The notes under the pieces: generated by a model | What the model saw: the letters and a program-made list of their open reading frames with translations, nothing else | The model's database searches: none | Told to the model about the DNA's origin: nothing | Position numbers and translations under genes: made by a program | In this document: positions 23,301 through 34,790 of the stretch, in pieces | Numbering within the stretch: position 1 is the stretch's first letter | Layout of the letters: each line of letters opens with the position of its first letter | Assembly (NCBI RefSeq): GCF_000006565.2 | Contig: NC_031477.1 | Coordinates: forward strand, 3,380,043 to 3,444,042 | Length of the DNA: 64,000 nt | Source: Toxoplasma gondii ME49 | Taxonomy: Eukaryota; Apicomplexa; Conoidasida; Eucoccidiorida; Sarcocystidae | Reading direction: 5' to 3'

Positions 23301-26300
23301 GCACCACGATTTCCTCTCTCCTGTCGTTTTAGTGTCTTTTCCTCTTTGCTGTCCTCCCTCTGTGCGGTGCCAAAAGCAGTTCCTTTGAAAACCTGTGGTT
23401 TCTCACTTTTATGTCACCAACTTGTCAACGAAGCATCACTACATAAAAGAGTAGCAATTACTACATCACAAGTAGATACTGTCGCTGTACAAGCAACCCA
23501 CACCCCAGGACTGTAGAAGCCTCACCAAGTAAACAGAGGCTCTGCAGGGTGTATGCATGCAACCGCATATCGACTTGGATGCACAGAGACACACAGGGAA
23601 TCCTTGTTCGGTTTCTGCATCTCTTTGAGTTCTCAGCGCTGTGGGTGCTTTCACCTGTGCTCTTCTCCCTCGCGTCGTCTCCGTGACTTCCTTCTAATTC
23701 GCGAGAATACAGTGTTTTTGAAAGAGGCAGAGGTTTGTAACGACGGCGGCACGATAGGATCTAGCCAGGAAGGCAGCGTGGTTTCAAGAAGGAAGCTTAA
23801 AAGTGGACTAGACATTCGTTTTCCTAGGAAACATCACTGAGACAATTCTCTCCTTTAGCGGCCTACGCGCACCGCATATACTCAGGAGATCTAAAACACA
23901 AGAAGACTGGTTTCTCAGAAACGGTTTTCTGCAGAGCCTTACTGCGTGTTGAGCAAGACGCAACCAGAGTCGCTGTCGTTGTGCAGGATCTGTCGGGGCG
24001 TTGGCTGCATGTTGACCGAGAGTCATGTCGTTTGTCGACAGAGCTTTTTCCACGGCCTCCTGCAAAAAAGTGAAAAGGTAAACCCTCACACGACTGGGGT
24101 CTCATGCAGGCGCTAGCGTGCAGCAGCAGGAACTTACTCTGTTTTGCTTTGCATGCGACGACAGCGGCAGGGAAGCAGGAAACACTGCAGTGTCCCCGCT
24201 GATTTTCTTCTCTCTCTGAACATTACAACAAGTGATGTGGAGGCACGAATCTCTTGTGTGAGATATTCAGCAAAGAAACGATCACAGGACGATAGGGAAG
24301 AGACTGAGTGTTGTCAGAGGATTCAGGGAAGAGACAGACACACGGCCGCATAGAAGAGCAGCGGCCAGCGATACCCACACTCGCGAATGGAATTCGATTT
24401 TCACGATTCTACGTGACCGACTGCCTCTCCATTCGATGTGAGTCTTTCAGATCCACGGACATCTTCTGGACGCAAAAAAACACACTGGCGACCTGGTGTA
24501 GAGAACCGAAACAGGAAATGCTTCCGCATGTGCATCTCCTCAAGCACATAATGCGCAACAGAGACCAACATAAAAAGATGCAGACATGAAGGGGACATGT
24601 TTCTCGACGCCTCTTACCTTGTGGAGACCGAGGAGTCCGTAGAGCAGCACCGCAGATCTCTCGCGTTTATTCTCGAGGCAGAAGCGCAACGCGAACTGAG
24701 GGTCGAAGGGAAGGTGTCCAGGCTGAGAGAGAGAACAGAGACTCTTTGCAGAAACCAGTGCACGACCTCTCTTCTCTCGAAGATCGGGGAAAGCCTCTTC
24801 AGAATCCAAAAATCCCCGTCCCCCTCTCCAGGCAGGAAAATGACGGAAATCACGCCTTTACGCACATCTCCAGCGCGTGGTATGAAACAGTTATTCACCT
24901 TGGATTCACCTCTGCAGTGATCCTTGCGCGCGCTCTCTCTTCTCTTTTACACGGTGCTGCTTATTCTAAACCCTGGCTCTCTTTTCCTTCTGAAAGTGAT
25001 TGTTGTTCCTGGACGGTCGTTTTCTGCCTCATCTGCAAGGCGTCCTCAGTGTCTACTTTGCATCAGAGGTCCGTTTTCTCACTTTCTGGGCAGCGAGGAG
25101 GCGCAGGAGATCTTCTTCGTCTCCAGACTCGGCCTTGAGCACAATCAGGGCGTTCCAGAGACCCGTCGAGCCCTTCCAACTTCCTTGGATTTCTCTGCCT
25201 TTCTGAGAAGTCGAAAAAGACGCGTTCTGCGAGTTCTGCAAACGAGGTGCAGCCGCTGTGGGTCGACGAGCAAAGGATCCCGGCACCTCACTCGGAGAGC
25301 CACCGGAGATCCCCAAAACTGCAAAAAGAAAAAGAACGACGAAAAGCCGATGAAAAAGCAGCAGCGTTTCGGAAGAAACACATACACATACAGACTCAGA
25401 CACACACAAACACAAGGTACAGTATACGAATATATTTATGTAAATGTATATCATATATAATGTATGAAACATATCTATGTGTATTACATATGTACGTATG
25501 TATATGAAAAGGTAGGGCGAGGGACAAGCAGATGTCGATTTCTTGCATGAAGAGTTCTGGAGAGAGAGGCGACCACTGAGTTTCATCGAAATGTCGATGT
25601 GGCGAGATATATACAGAGAGCTCGACGTTATTCCCTTCAACTGACGCGAGACGTCGGCCGAGCCAGAGATTCAGCAACCGGAAGTGTGTAGATGAAAATC
25701 GTCACGTATCTCCACAAATATAGATCCCTTCGTTCTGTATAGACAACAACGGCGTTTTCAACACGACCCGCAGAGGGTCTTTTTTGCACACCTGAGGCGT
25801 CTCGGCAGTTCGTCGCTTGTCGAGCGAAATGGGTGAGGAGGTGAATGGCGCACTCGCGACGCTCTTCTCCCTTTGTCTTCTTCTCTCCTGTCTTCTCGCC
25901 TCTCTCGCCTCCCCTCTCTTCTTCTGCTTCTGCGTTTTCTTTCTGCTGTTTCGTTCCTCGACAGTGCAGCAGAGCAGGGATGAGTCGCGCCGAGTCGATG
26001 TGCGAGAAGGCGGGCGCGCAGCAAAGAGCTGTGAACGCTCGAGGCTCATGGCGAAAGAGGAGAGGTGCCAAGCGGTAGAGAAGAGCATCTCGGAGCGGCA
26101 GATCGCTCATCTGTGCCAGTTTCTCTGCGGAGAAGAGCGGGGAGGAAACACAGCATTCGAAAACGCTAGCGTCTCTTGTGCGGCTTTTTGTCCTGCTTTT
26201 CTCGAGGGGACTCTTCTTCTTTCGATGTGTCGCGATTTCCTTCATTTCTTGATGTACATACTTTATCCTCCAGCGGATTCTTCTTCTACACGCTTTCTCC

Positions 26301-29300
26301 ACCTTTCGCTTCTGTTGTCCCTCTTGCCAGTGGCGGGTCGACAGAGACTGCGAGGAAGCCTCTTGGATCAGCGAAACCCCAGAAGAACTCCGCAGAATTC
26401 TCCTTTTCTCTCTTCACCGACTTGTCCTTCGTGCACATGACACGAACACAGTGGAATCCGTGGTCGCCCTCCTTCTTGTTCCCTCTGTTGCTCTGCGATG
26501 ACGTCCGCACAGCGATTTCTGTGTCGCTCGTGCTTCGCTATGCTTCTCACCAATGACAGTTGCGTAGTCCTGGCGCGTCAGGTAGTGAATGACGACGCTC
26601 TCGAAGTCCCCACAGAGTTCAGCAAAAAAGTGGAGATGCTCGAATCGGCCGTGAGCCTGCAGTAGCGTGTATACCGTAGCCTAGAAGAGAGAGAGATAAC
26701 ACAGGAAAGGCCAGGCAATGAGAAAAAGAGAGAAAAAAGAGGGAAGACCCAAGAAGGCTGGAATATACTACATCCACAGCGACAGGCAGAGACGAGAGAA
26801 ATTGAAACGAAGGAAGACTCACAGAGAGAACAGACACACACGGGAGAATGAAGACACACATCTCTCTGGCGACAAAAGAGCGCTACATGAGAAAAAAGGC
26901 AGCAGGTCACGCCAAGCATGATAACGGGGACAGACGGCGAAGGGGAGGACTGAACAGTCAGGAAAAACGGAAGAAAAACTTCTCCGACAGAAGACCGACA
27001 GATGAAAAGAAAGTACAGATACCGAGAAATCTGCAGTGGCTATCCCGTTTCCTCCCTCTCTTCCATTTGGTCGAGTTGCGTCCAACTCTTTTCTTTCTTC
27101 TGTCTTTTTCCATGTTCTCCTTTTCTCCTGGCTCTTCGGTTCTTTCCTCTTCCCTTCCTTCTGCTCTTTCTTCCTCTTCTCTCTCTTCTTCTTCGCCTTT
27201 GCTTCTTTTTTTCTTTCTGTACTGTGTCTCTACCTGGACTTCATCGACGCCCCGGAACTCTGCGAGCAGTCGCCGAAGTTCTTCTTCCGTTTCTCGTTGT
27301 CTCTTGCGCAGCAGCTCCACGGCTCTCTCTCTTTCCTCTTCCTCGCGCGTCTCTTCTTCGCTTGCCGGTGCAGCGCTCGTCTCGTCTCTTCCTAGATTTC
27401 GGTCGCGCCTCAGTCTGCACGACAACGCCGAGTCGAGCTGCGCCAGTTCGTGGAGAAACAGCTCCACAGTCCACACAAACAGCATCACTTGCTGAGGGGT
27501 CGGAGAAGCAGCAGACGGGCGCAAGTGGCCTGCGCCTTCGCTGAGAAAACACAGACAGAAGGAAGTGAGAATGAGGTTATGCGTCCTGACTGTGTCTTCT
27601 CCGCGTGCTCCTGCTTTCCAGACACTTGCTCACTCCATCTGTCCTACACACGCTGTTCACCTCTCCACATCTCTGTCTCCTCCTCCTCGTGAACAGTCTT
27701 CTCTTTCTGGGTCTCGGTCTTCCTTTCTTCTTCCTCTCCTTTCCTCTCTCGCTTTCCCTCCTCTCCTTCTCTTTCTCCTTCTGTTTCTCTTTGTCTCTTC
27801 GCTCTCTACGGGTACCCGTTGAGAGGCTGTGCGCCGCCAGGAGTTCGGAAGGGCATCTCGGGTCCGGCGCCGACGGCGTTCGCGAGCTGCTTGTATCGAC
27901 TGAGGAAGAAACTGCGGAGAGCGAGTGGCTGGGAGTGGGCGAGGAAAAAGAGGCAAATGTCTTCGAAAGGCACCGACCGGGTCTGCGCGAGCAACTCAGC
28001 AGCTTCTACAAATCTCCCGCGACCAACATGCCACGTTGCTTGGGAGACCAGCACTCGCTCCCGCTGCGCCGCCGTCGCGCAGTGTGAAAGAGCCACCGCG
28101 AACTTGCCTGAAAAACACACCGTGCCGGAGCCCTAGTTTCCAAAAAGAAGAGACAGAGAATGGGAAGGATGTGGCAAGAACCTTTCGACAGAGACTGGAA
28201 GACACAGGAAGAAGCGAGACTGTTCCGTGCAAACAAGGGGAAAAAAACCGACTACAGTCGCCCCGGTGAAGAGGGAGTCGTTCTAAAGAGAGGGAAAGAA
28301 CAGGGGAGGATCAAACAGTCCTGCTGCGACAGGAGGGTAGGTGGGTTGTTGAAAAAAGAGAAAAAACTCGTTTCCAAAAGACAGAGACAAGGGAAGTGGT
28401 CCTCTGGAAAGAAAAACTGAAAAATCAAAATTGCCTCTCTCCCTCCTTCCGTTCGGCTTAACTGGGCGCGTCCAGAGACGTTCGAAAACGCCACGGGAGT
28501 GAACGTGTCGCAGACTGTCTATACAGAGGTAGAGAGTGGAAAAACAGGAGAAAAAAACCTGCAAAAAATAAATTGGCATGCGGTCTTTACCCTGCTGAAG
28601 GTACAGCCGCCAGGCCTGCGCAGACTCTTTTGAGATGACAAGTTGACAGACGAAGGCGTCCGTGTAGAGAAAAACAGATTGGTCGAAACGGTCCTGCAGA
28701 AGACGACGAACTGTGCCGTACTTCACACCCGAAAGTGGAAGCTCCACAACCTAAACGAAAAAGCCAAATGAGAAGAGATAGATGTAAGCCCATCGTCTGT
28801 GCATAAAACAGCGCAAAAGCATATCTGCGGATATACAAAGACTCGCACAAATATGCACATGTGGGTGGCTCTTCATGTACACGCACCTACCCGTGACGAC
28901 ATCAGTATCTGTCTCGATATCTACTCTCTCGTGTCTGTCTCTGTCTAGTTGCATGTTTCCGTTTCCACTTACACCTCCATGAATGCAGCCATCTGTATCT
29001 GTACGCATTCACTCTATGTGCATGTATTTATCAATATCTTTCTATCACATGTACTTGTCGAAATCGAAATCTGTTCACACATGCATCCACAAACGCGCCG
29101 CACGTATAAATCTGTCTACTTCTCTCTATCTGTTGACAATACATCCTCACCAGTGTGCCTGTGAGGTGCAGGGAAATGCTGGCATCACGTTCAACGACGA
29201 AAATGAGGGAAACTACATCGACCGAATGTGTGGAGTATTTCTAGTCCGAACGGACAATTTCCTCTTCAGAGTGGCACACGGGCGTCCAAGACGTTCATTA

Positions 29301-32300
29301 AGCCGCGTTGATCTGTGGTCACCCTCGACGCGAAAAGCAAGTGGCATCAGAGGGGAGCTGACGAAAATCCTTTTCTCCCCTTTGCTCGTCTTTAGTCGTC
29401 CGGAGGTGTTCAATGGGTTCTATTCTACAATAACTACGATCTTAACTATGCTCTGCTAACACAATCGAACTTGGATCTGGAGGGGCCTCTCTGTCCTAAC
29501 GGAAAAAGACACCGAGTGGAAAGAACAGACCCAGCAACCTCAGGGGAAAAGCATACCGAACAAAGGAGATATTTCCGGTATTTTTAGGCACTTGGAAACT
29601 CAAAAACCTTTCTGCCCCTCACCTTCTCATGTGTGATTCTTGAGAGAGCAACGAGCCTGTCGTCGTAGAGCAACAGAACATGAAAATCTGTGACCGTCAC
29701 AGAAAGGGGAGGAGGACCTCCAGGGCTGGAGGGGAACAACGCGTCGTCGTCGTCTCTGGCCCCCTTGCCTCTTCTGTCTCTTTCACTCTCTGCTCCTCCC
29801 TCAGAGCCTCCGAAAAAAGAAGTGTCTTCTTGCAGAGAGGGAAAAGGAAAGGAGATGACGACGGGCGATTCAGAAGAAAAGAAGGCACGCGCAGGGGGCA
29901 GCGGCGACGAAGCGCCATCGGCAGAGGAAGAAGAGAGGCAGAGAGTGGAAGAAACGATGCCGATGCTGAAGAGAGAGGAAGAAAAACGAGTAAAAAAGGA
30001 GAAACAGACATTAGGAGAGAGGAGCAGAAGGTGCAGAAAAGCAGAAGAAACCCAGACAAAGGAGACAAGAAACGCAGACATGCACAAGTGTTTAGACAAC
30101 GAATACCTTCCACACCGAAGCGAACAGAGGGAAACAGAGTCGTCTTGTCTTTTGCGCCACCTTCTTGTTCTCCCTTCCGCTCTGCCGCCCTACGTGCTCC
30201 GTTCTGTCGTTTGTGCTTTTTTCCTAACGCGCTTTCAGCCTTTCAGCCGTTCTCTATCCCGCTGTACACCACCACCCGAGTGGACTGCTTAACACAGCTA
30301 AAAGTGCCGGATTATAATATTTCACGACTTCCCTCTCTTGCCTCTCCTTTCTGCTTCTGACATCGAACCCCTGCTCTCTCACCCTCCCTCGCTTCCTCTT
30401 CTGCGTACCCCGTGGTCCAGAAAACGAGCACGTCCACGCTGCCTTTCTTCTTCAGCAGCTGGAGCACGGGGCCTGCTTGTGGACTTTCTTGGGGCACTTC
30501 AAATGCCAAGAAAGTTTTAAGATCCGACGAAGAAAGATTCTGAAATACTGCAGAGAGCGTCGGATTCCCCACAAAGAGGTACAGGTGCCTCGGGATCGCC
30601 ACCAAAAGCAGTTGCCGATGTCCCCCCTGACGAAGAAAAGCGAGAGAGACACAAAGGAAATCGAGAAAAAAGCAGTGGAATGAGAACAGGATACGACGGC
30701 AAGCCGTGGATCCAGGCGCTCCACAGACACCGGGAAAAGTAGCCACAAGAAAATTAAATTCGAATTTTGGATAAATAAACTCGTTGCAATTTCAAATCTG
30801 AAGTAACAACGAAATTCAAGGTGGTTAATAATGATTCGGCATAAAAATACTTCGTTACCGAATATTTACTAAAAATGTGTACAAAACTTCGAACGTTGTG
30901 AGAAAGCCTGTGAGAGGAACCGAGATAAAACGACTTCTTCATAGCACATACGGCTAGTGTATGTGCACAGGGAAGTATGTTTAATAATACGTATAAATAT
31001 ATATATATATATATATAATAAATATATGAATAAGTATGCCTTACGTAAAAGCATATTTACATGGACACAGATCCCATTTCCTTGTGCAGGTAGACTGAAG
31101 AATGTCAAATCTCGCCAGATATGTCAACAGAACACCGGGTGCCTGTAGCGGGCACCACGGAGAGATGTGGATCTCCTTTTTCCAATAAGAAAGAAACTTC
31201 TCTACGGCTTCACAGCAGAGACGAAACAGACAGGTGTCCCCATATGCGTCCCCGGACTCGAGTCCGCAGGCAGGTTCAGAGTGAAATCTAAAAAACAGAC
31301 TTCTTCTCCTCGACGGATGACCCCGACACAGACTGGCCACAGGCGCAGAGAAAAGAAAAAAACGCTTCAGAAGCGGAAGCACTTCCACACGCGGTCAGAG
31401 AGGCGAAAGCGTCTTCGTCTTGGTGCAAAATTTCGTCCTGCTTTGCCTCGAATCTCTGCGACAGTCTTTGAGAAGCTCACCCCTGGCAAAGGAGCGGTCT
31501 CCACGTGTACATCCAGTACAGGGGTCCTTTTGGGGAATTCAAAAAGCGGTCGGACGTGCCGATCCTTGCCGCCCTCAATCAGACACTCCAGCAAGACTCC
31601 GTGCCGCGTTCCTATTTGGCAAGGAAGTTCAAAAAACGTCGGAAAAGAGACAAATTTCAAAAAACAAACTGGAAATCGACACAAGCATCCCTTCCATGTT
31701 TCGCCTTCTTTGTCCGACTCCTGTCTCGTGTGCACGGTGTTTCTTCTCCACACTACCGCACCCAACCCTTGTATTTTTAAACTCGATTAATTAGCATTAG
31801 GTTTGCTATCCTGCACCAACCGATAAAACGTTCTGTGATGTCTTTTTGTTATATGGCGACAGGTATAAACCTTGATGCCGCAGGATATTGAATCCAGAAG
31901 CGTGCCACCATCTTAAGCAGTTCAGTGATGTGGTGTACAGAGACAACGAACAGGGATGTATCTCCTATTTAGAATCATATTCAGTATTCCAGAAACTCTT
32001 GTGGTAGAGGTTCGGCTGTGCTTCTCACCGATAATGAAGTCGCGAGTGGACGACTCTGTTGTGTTTCTGTTCCACGCGACACTCTCAACAAAGTGATCCT
32101 GCAAGCGGGTTAGGAATCGCGCCTGGCTGCTGCTGTAGTGCACGTAATAATTGTCTCCATTCGCCATCGCCACCAGACAGTGCATGCCTTTCTCGTCGAG
32201 AAACACCCGGCGAATCTCGAGCCGATCTGAAAAAAACGTTATCCTCCAAACACAAAGCCTCTCCATCTATAAGCCGAAAGCACCAACGAAGTCAGTATCT

Positions 32301-32513
32301 GAGGGTAAAAGTGCCCAACGCCGCTCCCAGGAAAAATCACCCACCACACGAATGCACGGATCTCCACCTATCGATGAACCCCGTTCCTATCGGATACGCA
32401 TATATCAATATATGAATATGCGTTACTACATTTTCCTTTTCCTACACATACATCCAGAAATAACATTCAGCAAGTGGACAAAGCGACTTCTGACGTCTTG
32501 ACCTAAAAATGTA

Positions 32514-32567
<54 letters not shown>

Positions 32568-33040
32568 CATGTATACGCGAACGCGCATGTGTCCTTGCAG
32601 TTGCAAGTACCCGTGCCTATATACATATTTATACAGATGCATCCATGAATGTCTATGCGTCCATGCGGTTCCGTCGAGTGTCGCCGACAGTGCGTTTCGA
32701 GTGTTCTTTGATTTTAAGCGGTCTGTCTCTCTGCTCCTAACTTTTTCCGTTCTCCATTTGCCGCCTTTTCACCTGTGGCTCTGGGGGCCTGGAACTCTAT
32801 GCGAGTGCCCTCATTCTCGTCGGGATACCAGCGAAGAAGGTCTCCGTTCAAGCACGCAATGTACAGACACCTGCTGCCCGCGGCGACTGACACGATGCCG
32901 CCGCGTCCCTTCAGCGAGGCTTCGTTGTTGATTCGCAGAACTCGCGGAACGAAGGAAGGCCCACTTTCCTCGATTTCCGGCGCAGAGAGAGCAGGAAAAG
33001 AGAGAGAAGAAAAACTCAAGGCCTCAGAGACACGCGCCAT
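20384..33040 (-). CDS. VPS18: VPS18, RING subunit of the CORVET/HOPS tethering core, 18 exons
   Basis: VPS18 (Pep3/Deep orange) is a shared core subunit of the CORVET and HOPS complexes, which tether endosomal membranes for fusion. I read 18 exons: 32773-33040, 32029-32226, 31481-31611, 30409-30626, 29623-29965, 28591-28750, 27816-28107, 27234-27540, 26551-26680, 25792-26124, 25083-25318, 24618-24722, 23943-24059, 23209-23277, 22489-22658, 21838-21971, 21011-21107 and 20384-20549. All introns are GT-AG and all phases agree, giving 1,157 residues against about 970 in human. Exons 1-5 encode the N-terminal beta-propeller (FVESVAWNRNTTES, GHRQLLLVAIPRHLYLFVG). Exons 6-15 encode the alpha-solenoid (LWLRLAQHA, DVLPYISDSTVIDSLKEDI). 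Exons 16-18 encode the RING, with CDVC, CGHCFHASCC and CSIC plus the terminal PMIRSIALPFIG. Extra acidic, Arg-rich insertions lie in exons 5, 8, 10 and 11. The start is the ATG at 33040. The introns carry most of the local microsatellites. Confidence 0.95.
21632..21690. repeat. (TA)n / TATTTA microsatellite in VPS18 intron 16
   Basis: A dense tract of ATATAT, TATGTA and repeated TATTTATA units between VPS18 exons 16 and 17. It sits in a wider AT-rich stretch from about 21380 to 21720 and has no coding content. Confidence 0.8.
22105..22335. repeat. (TA)n and (CA)n microsatellites in VPS18 intron 15
   Basis: A pure TA run near 22118-22135 is followed by ACATATACAT and CACACACATA units up to about 22335. 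All lie between exons 15 and 16. Confidence 0.75.
22768..22790. repeat. (TA)n microsatellite in VPS18 intron 14
   Basis: About eleven perfect TA units, followed 50 bp later by a second ATATATTATATATG tract near 22841-22858. Confidence 0.8.
25376..25510. repeat. ACAC / GTATAT-rich low-complexity tract in VPS18 intron 10
   Basis: An imperfect run of ACACATACA and CACACAAACACA units is followed by TATATTTATGTAAATGTATA and similar units. It lies between exons 10 and 11. Confidence 0.6.
30997..31017. repeat. (TA)n microsatellite in VPS18 intron 3
   Basis: About ten perfect TA units in the 854 bp intron between exons 3 and 4, inside an AT-rich stretch from about 30740 to 31050. Confidence 0.75.
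32516..32564. repeat. Long perfect (TA)n microsatellite in VPS18 intron 1
   Basis: A 49 bp perfect TA tract of about 24 units, the longest pure repeat in the window, between VPS18 exons 1 and 2. It should vary in length between strains. Confidence 0.9.
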
Positions 33041-34031
33041 CTTGAGGTGAAGAGACACCCGGAGAAAGAAGAAAGGAAGCGACAGAGAGAGAAGCGAGGG
33101 AGAGGGTCGGGATTATGATTCCCACGCAGAGACATGTGTCATTGTGCCAGAGAGCGAGAGGAGAAACAGGCGAATAGCAACGACTAAGAGAGGAGAAAGA
33201 GAAGAAGGGGAAGGCGAGGGATGAGGAAGGCACGAGAGGGCAGCAGAGGACCCACGCGGCAAGGCCGGTGAGGTGTGGTATCTCAACTCATTTTCATACT
33301 TTTTTCCCGGTCGCTTCCTATTTTACTGATCCAGTCAGAATCTCCTCTTCGAGAAAACTCGAAGACGAGTCGCGAAAGAGAAATATCCACATACGTGCTG
33401 TCTGGTGTACAGGCGTGTGTGCACATCGCTACATTGACACCACGGACAGGCTTTACTTACATCGATACCTGTGCACTTCAGTGATCAGTGTGCAGAAACG
33501 CAATTCTCTGTGTATGTGTAGAGTCAGAGGAGCAGGAGATTGGGGAAAGCGACAAACAGAACGCCGGCAACGCACGTGTACACACTCTTTCCACCTGAAG
33601 TCGCTGGGCAGAGCAGCCAGCTAGAGGGAGGTCCTTTGTCTCGCAGGCAAACCTTCTTTTCAGGGAGAGAGAGGACAAAACGGAAAGGCTGTCAACACTC
33701 CTCGAAGGCGCCCCTCACAACCCTAGAGAAGACTCGAAAGATGATTTGAATGAGAGAAAGATAAACGGGAACGGTTGAAACCGCGGACGAGAGTCGTTTT
33801 TCAGGGTTTTTTTTCGAAAAGCGAAGCGAGACGGCTGGTGCATGCGTAGGCTGCTTGTGTAAATGATGTCAAAAGGGCTTCCTCCGGCGGTTGCGACAAC
33901 AGCTGTGAGGAGGTTTCTCCCGAGAGTTCTCAGGATTTCGTCGTTTTTCATTTTTACCCTTCTGAATTCTTGCCTTCACAGTCCTCAAAAGACGCACTTC
34001 TCACTCAGCTGTGGACCTTCCCGCAGACACC
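33041..34031. other. Divergent promoter region, VPS18 / selenoprotein T
   Basis: These 991 bp lie between the start codons of minus-strand VPS18 and plus-strand selenoprotein T. The region is purine-rich near VPS18 (GAGAGA runs at 33060-33240) and contains no frame I would call coding. It must hold both leaders and both promoters; no specific element could be assigned. Confidence 0.55.
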
Positions 34032-34790
34032 ATGGTGCCTTCTGAGGGCGCCGCCCCCTCTGGAGGGGGAGGCGCCTCGACAGTTTCTCCCGGTACTTCT
34101 TCCCCATTACCGTCTTCGTCTTCGACGTGGGTCGTCGCAGCGGTGGTTCTGCTGCTGTCGCTGCCTCTGGGGACGGTGCTCGATGGGCTGTTTCTGTCGG
34201 GGAATCACGCACCGATGCAGAGCGCTCCCTCGACTTTGGTTGACCGGTTCTTCACGCCACACAACCCTCTGCCCACTGGCATCAGTCCACACCAAGTGAC
34301 GGTCCAACTCTGCACGTCCTGATCTTCGGCGGGAGCGTTGAGGCAGCTCGCGGAGTTCCTCAGCTTCCAGCTAAGTCACCTGCCTGGCTTCCGTTTCGTT
34401 GCCGTCGAGTACAAGCCATCGCTGTTTCACCAGGCTCTGGGACGGCTGCTGGACGCCCTGAGTTGGGCGGCACTCGCCCTCGTTGTCTTTGTGCGGCCGA
34501 TATGTTCTACTCTCGGTTTGACTCAGCAGAGAGGCGAAGAAAGAGGTGCACAGACAGAGCAGCTCCCGCCGTGGGCTGAGGCGCTGGAGAACAACCGCGT
34601 GGCGGCGATCGTGACGGCCTTCTTTGGCGTGCAGGTCGTCCGGTCTGTCTTGATTCCGAACAACGCGTTCGAAATTTTCATCGGAGAAAACTTGCTGTGG
34701 TCCACTCTCGACAGTGGCCGCATGCCCAACGGCCGAGACTTGATGCAACGCCTCGAAACCATCGGCGTCAGTGTCAGGGAACCGATGTAA
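34032..34790 (+). CDS. SELENOT: Selenoprotein T (in-frame UGA read as selenocysteine)
   Basis: Selenoprotein T is a membrane-bound thioredoxin-like oxidoreductase of the ER. The ATG at 34032 sits in a strong context (ACACCATGG) and opens a frame that meets TGA at 34320-34322, then continues to TAA at 34788-34790. With the UGA read as selenocysteine the protein is 252 residues. It contains the redox motif Cys94-Thr-Ser-Sec97, where family members have CVSU. Downstream family signatures follow in order: a hydrophobic segment at about 136-155 (LLDALSWAALALVVFV), ENNRVAAIVTAFFGVQVVRS, then NNAFEIFIGENLLWSTLDSGRMP. A hydrophobic segment at 34-56 (WVVAAVVLLLSLPLG) is a signal anchor. A SECIS-like hairpin lies in the 3' untranslated region 350-420 bases past the stop. 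The frame needs no intron. The alternative, two separate genes, is unlikely because SelT homology runs straight through the UGA. Confidence 0.95.
34320..34322 (+). other. Selenocysteine UGA codon
   Basis: This TGA is in frame with the selenoprotein T start and stop. It falls at the second redox position of the CxxU motif, three residues after Cys94. Ordinary translation rules would end the protein here and lose the C-terminal 156 residues. Confidence 0.93.

Noticed and set aside
31041..31388. 115-codon minus-strand frame considered as a VPS18 exon
   Set aside because: VPS18 exon 3 (ending at 31481) joins exon 4 (starting at 30626) directly in phase 0, with continuous VPS18 similarity, leaving this sequence inside an intron.
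34338..34790. Separate 150-codon gene after the selenoprotein T UGA
   Set aside because: It has no ATG at its start, is in the same frame as the upstream ORF, and completes the SelT fold; it is the C-terminal part of one protein.
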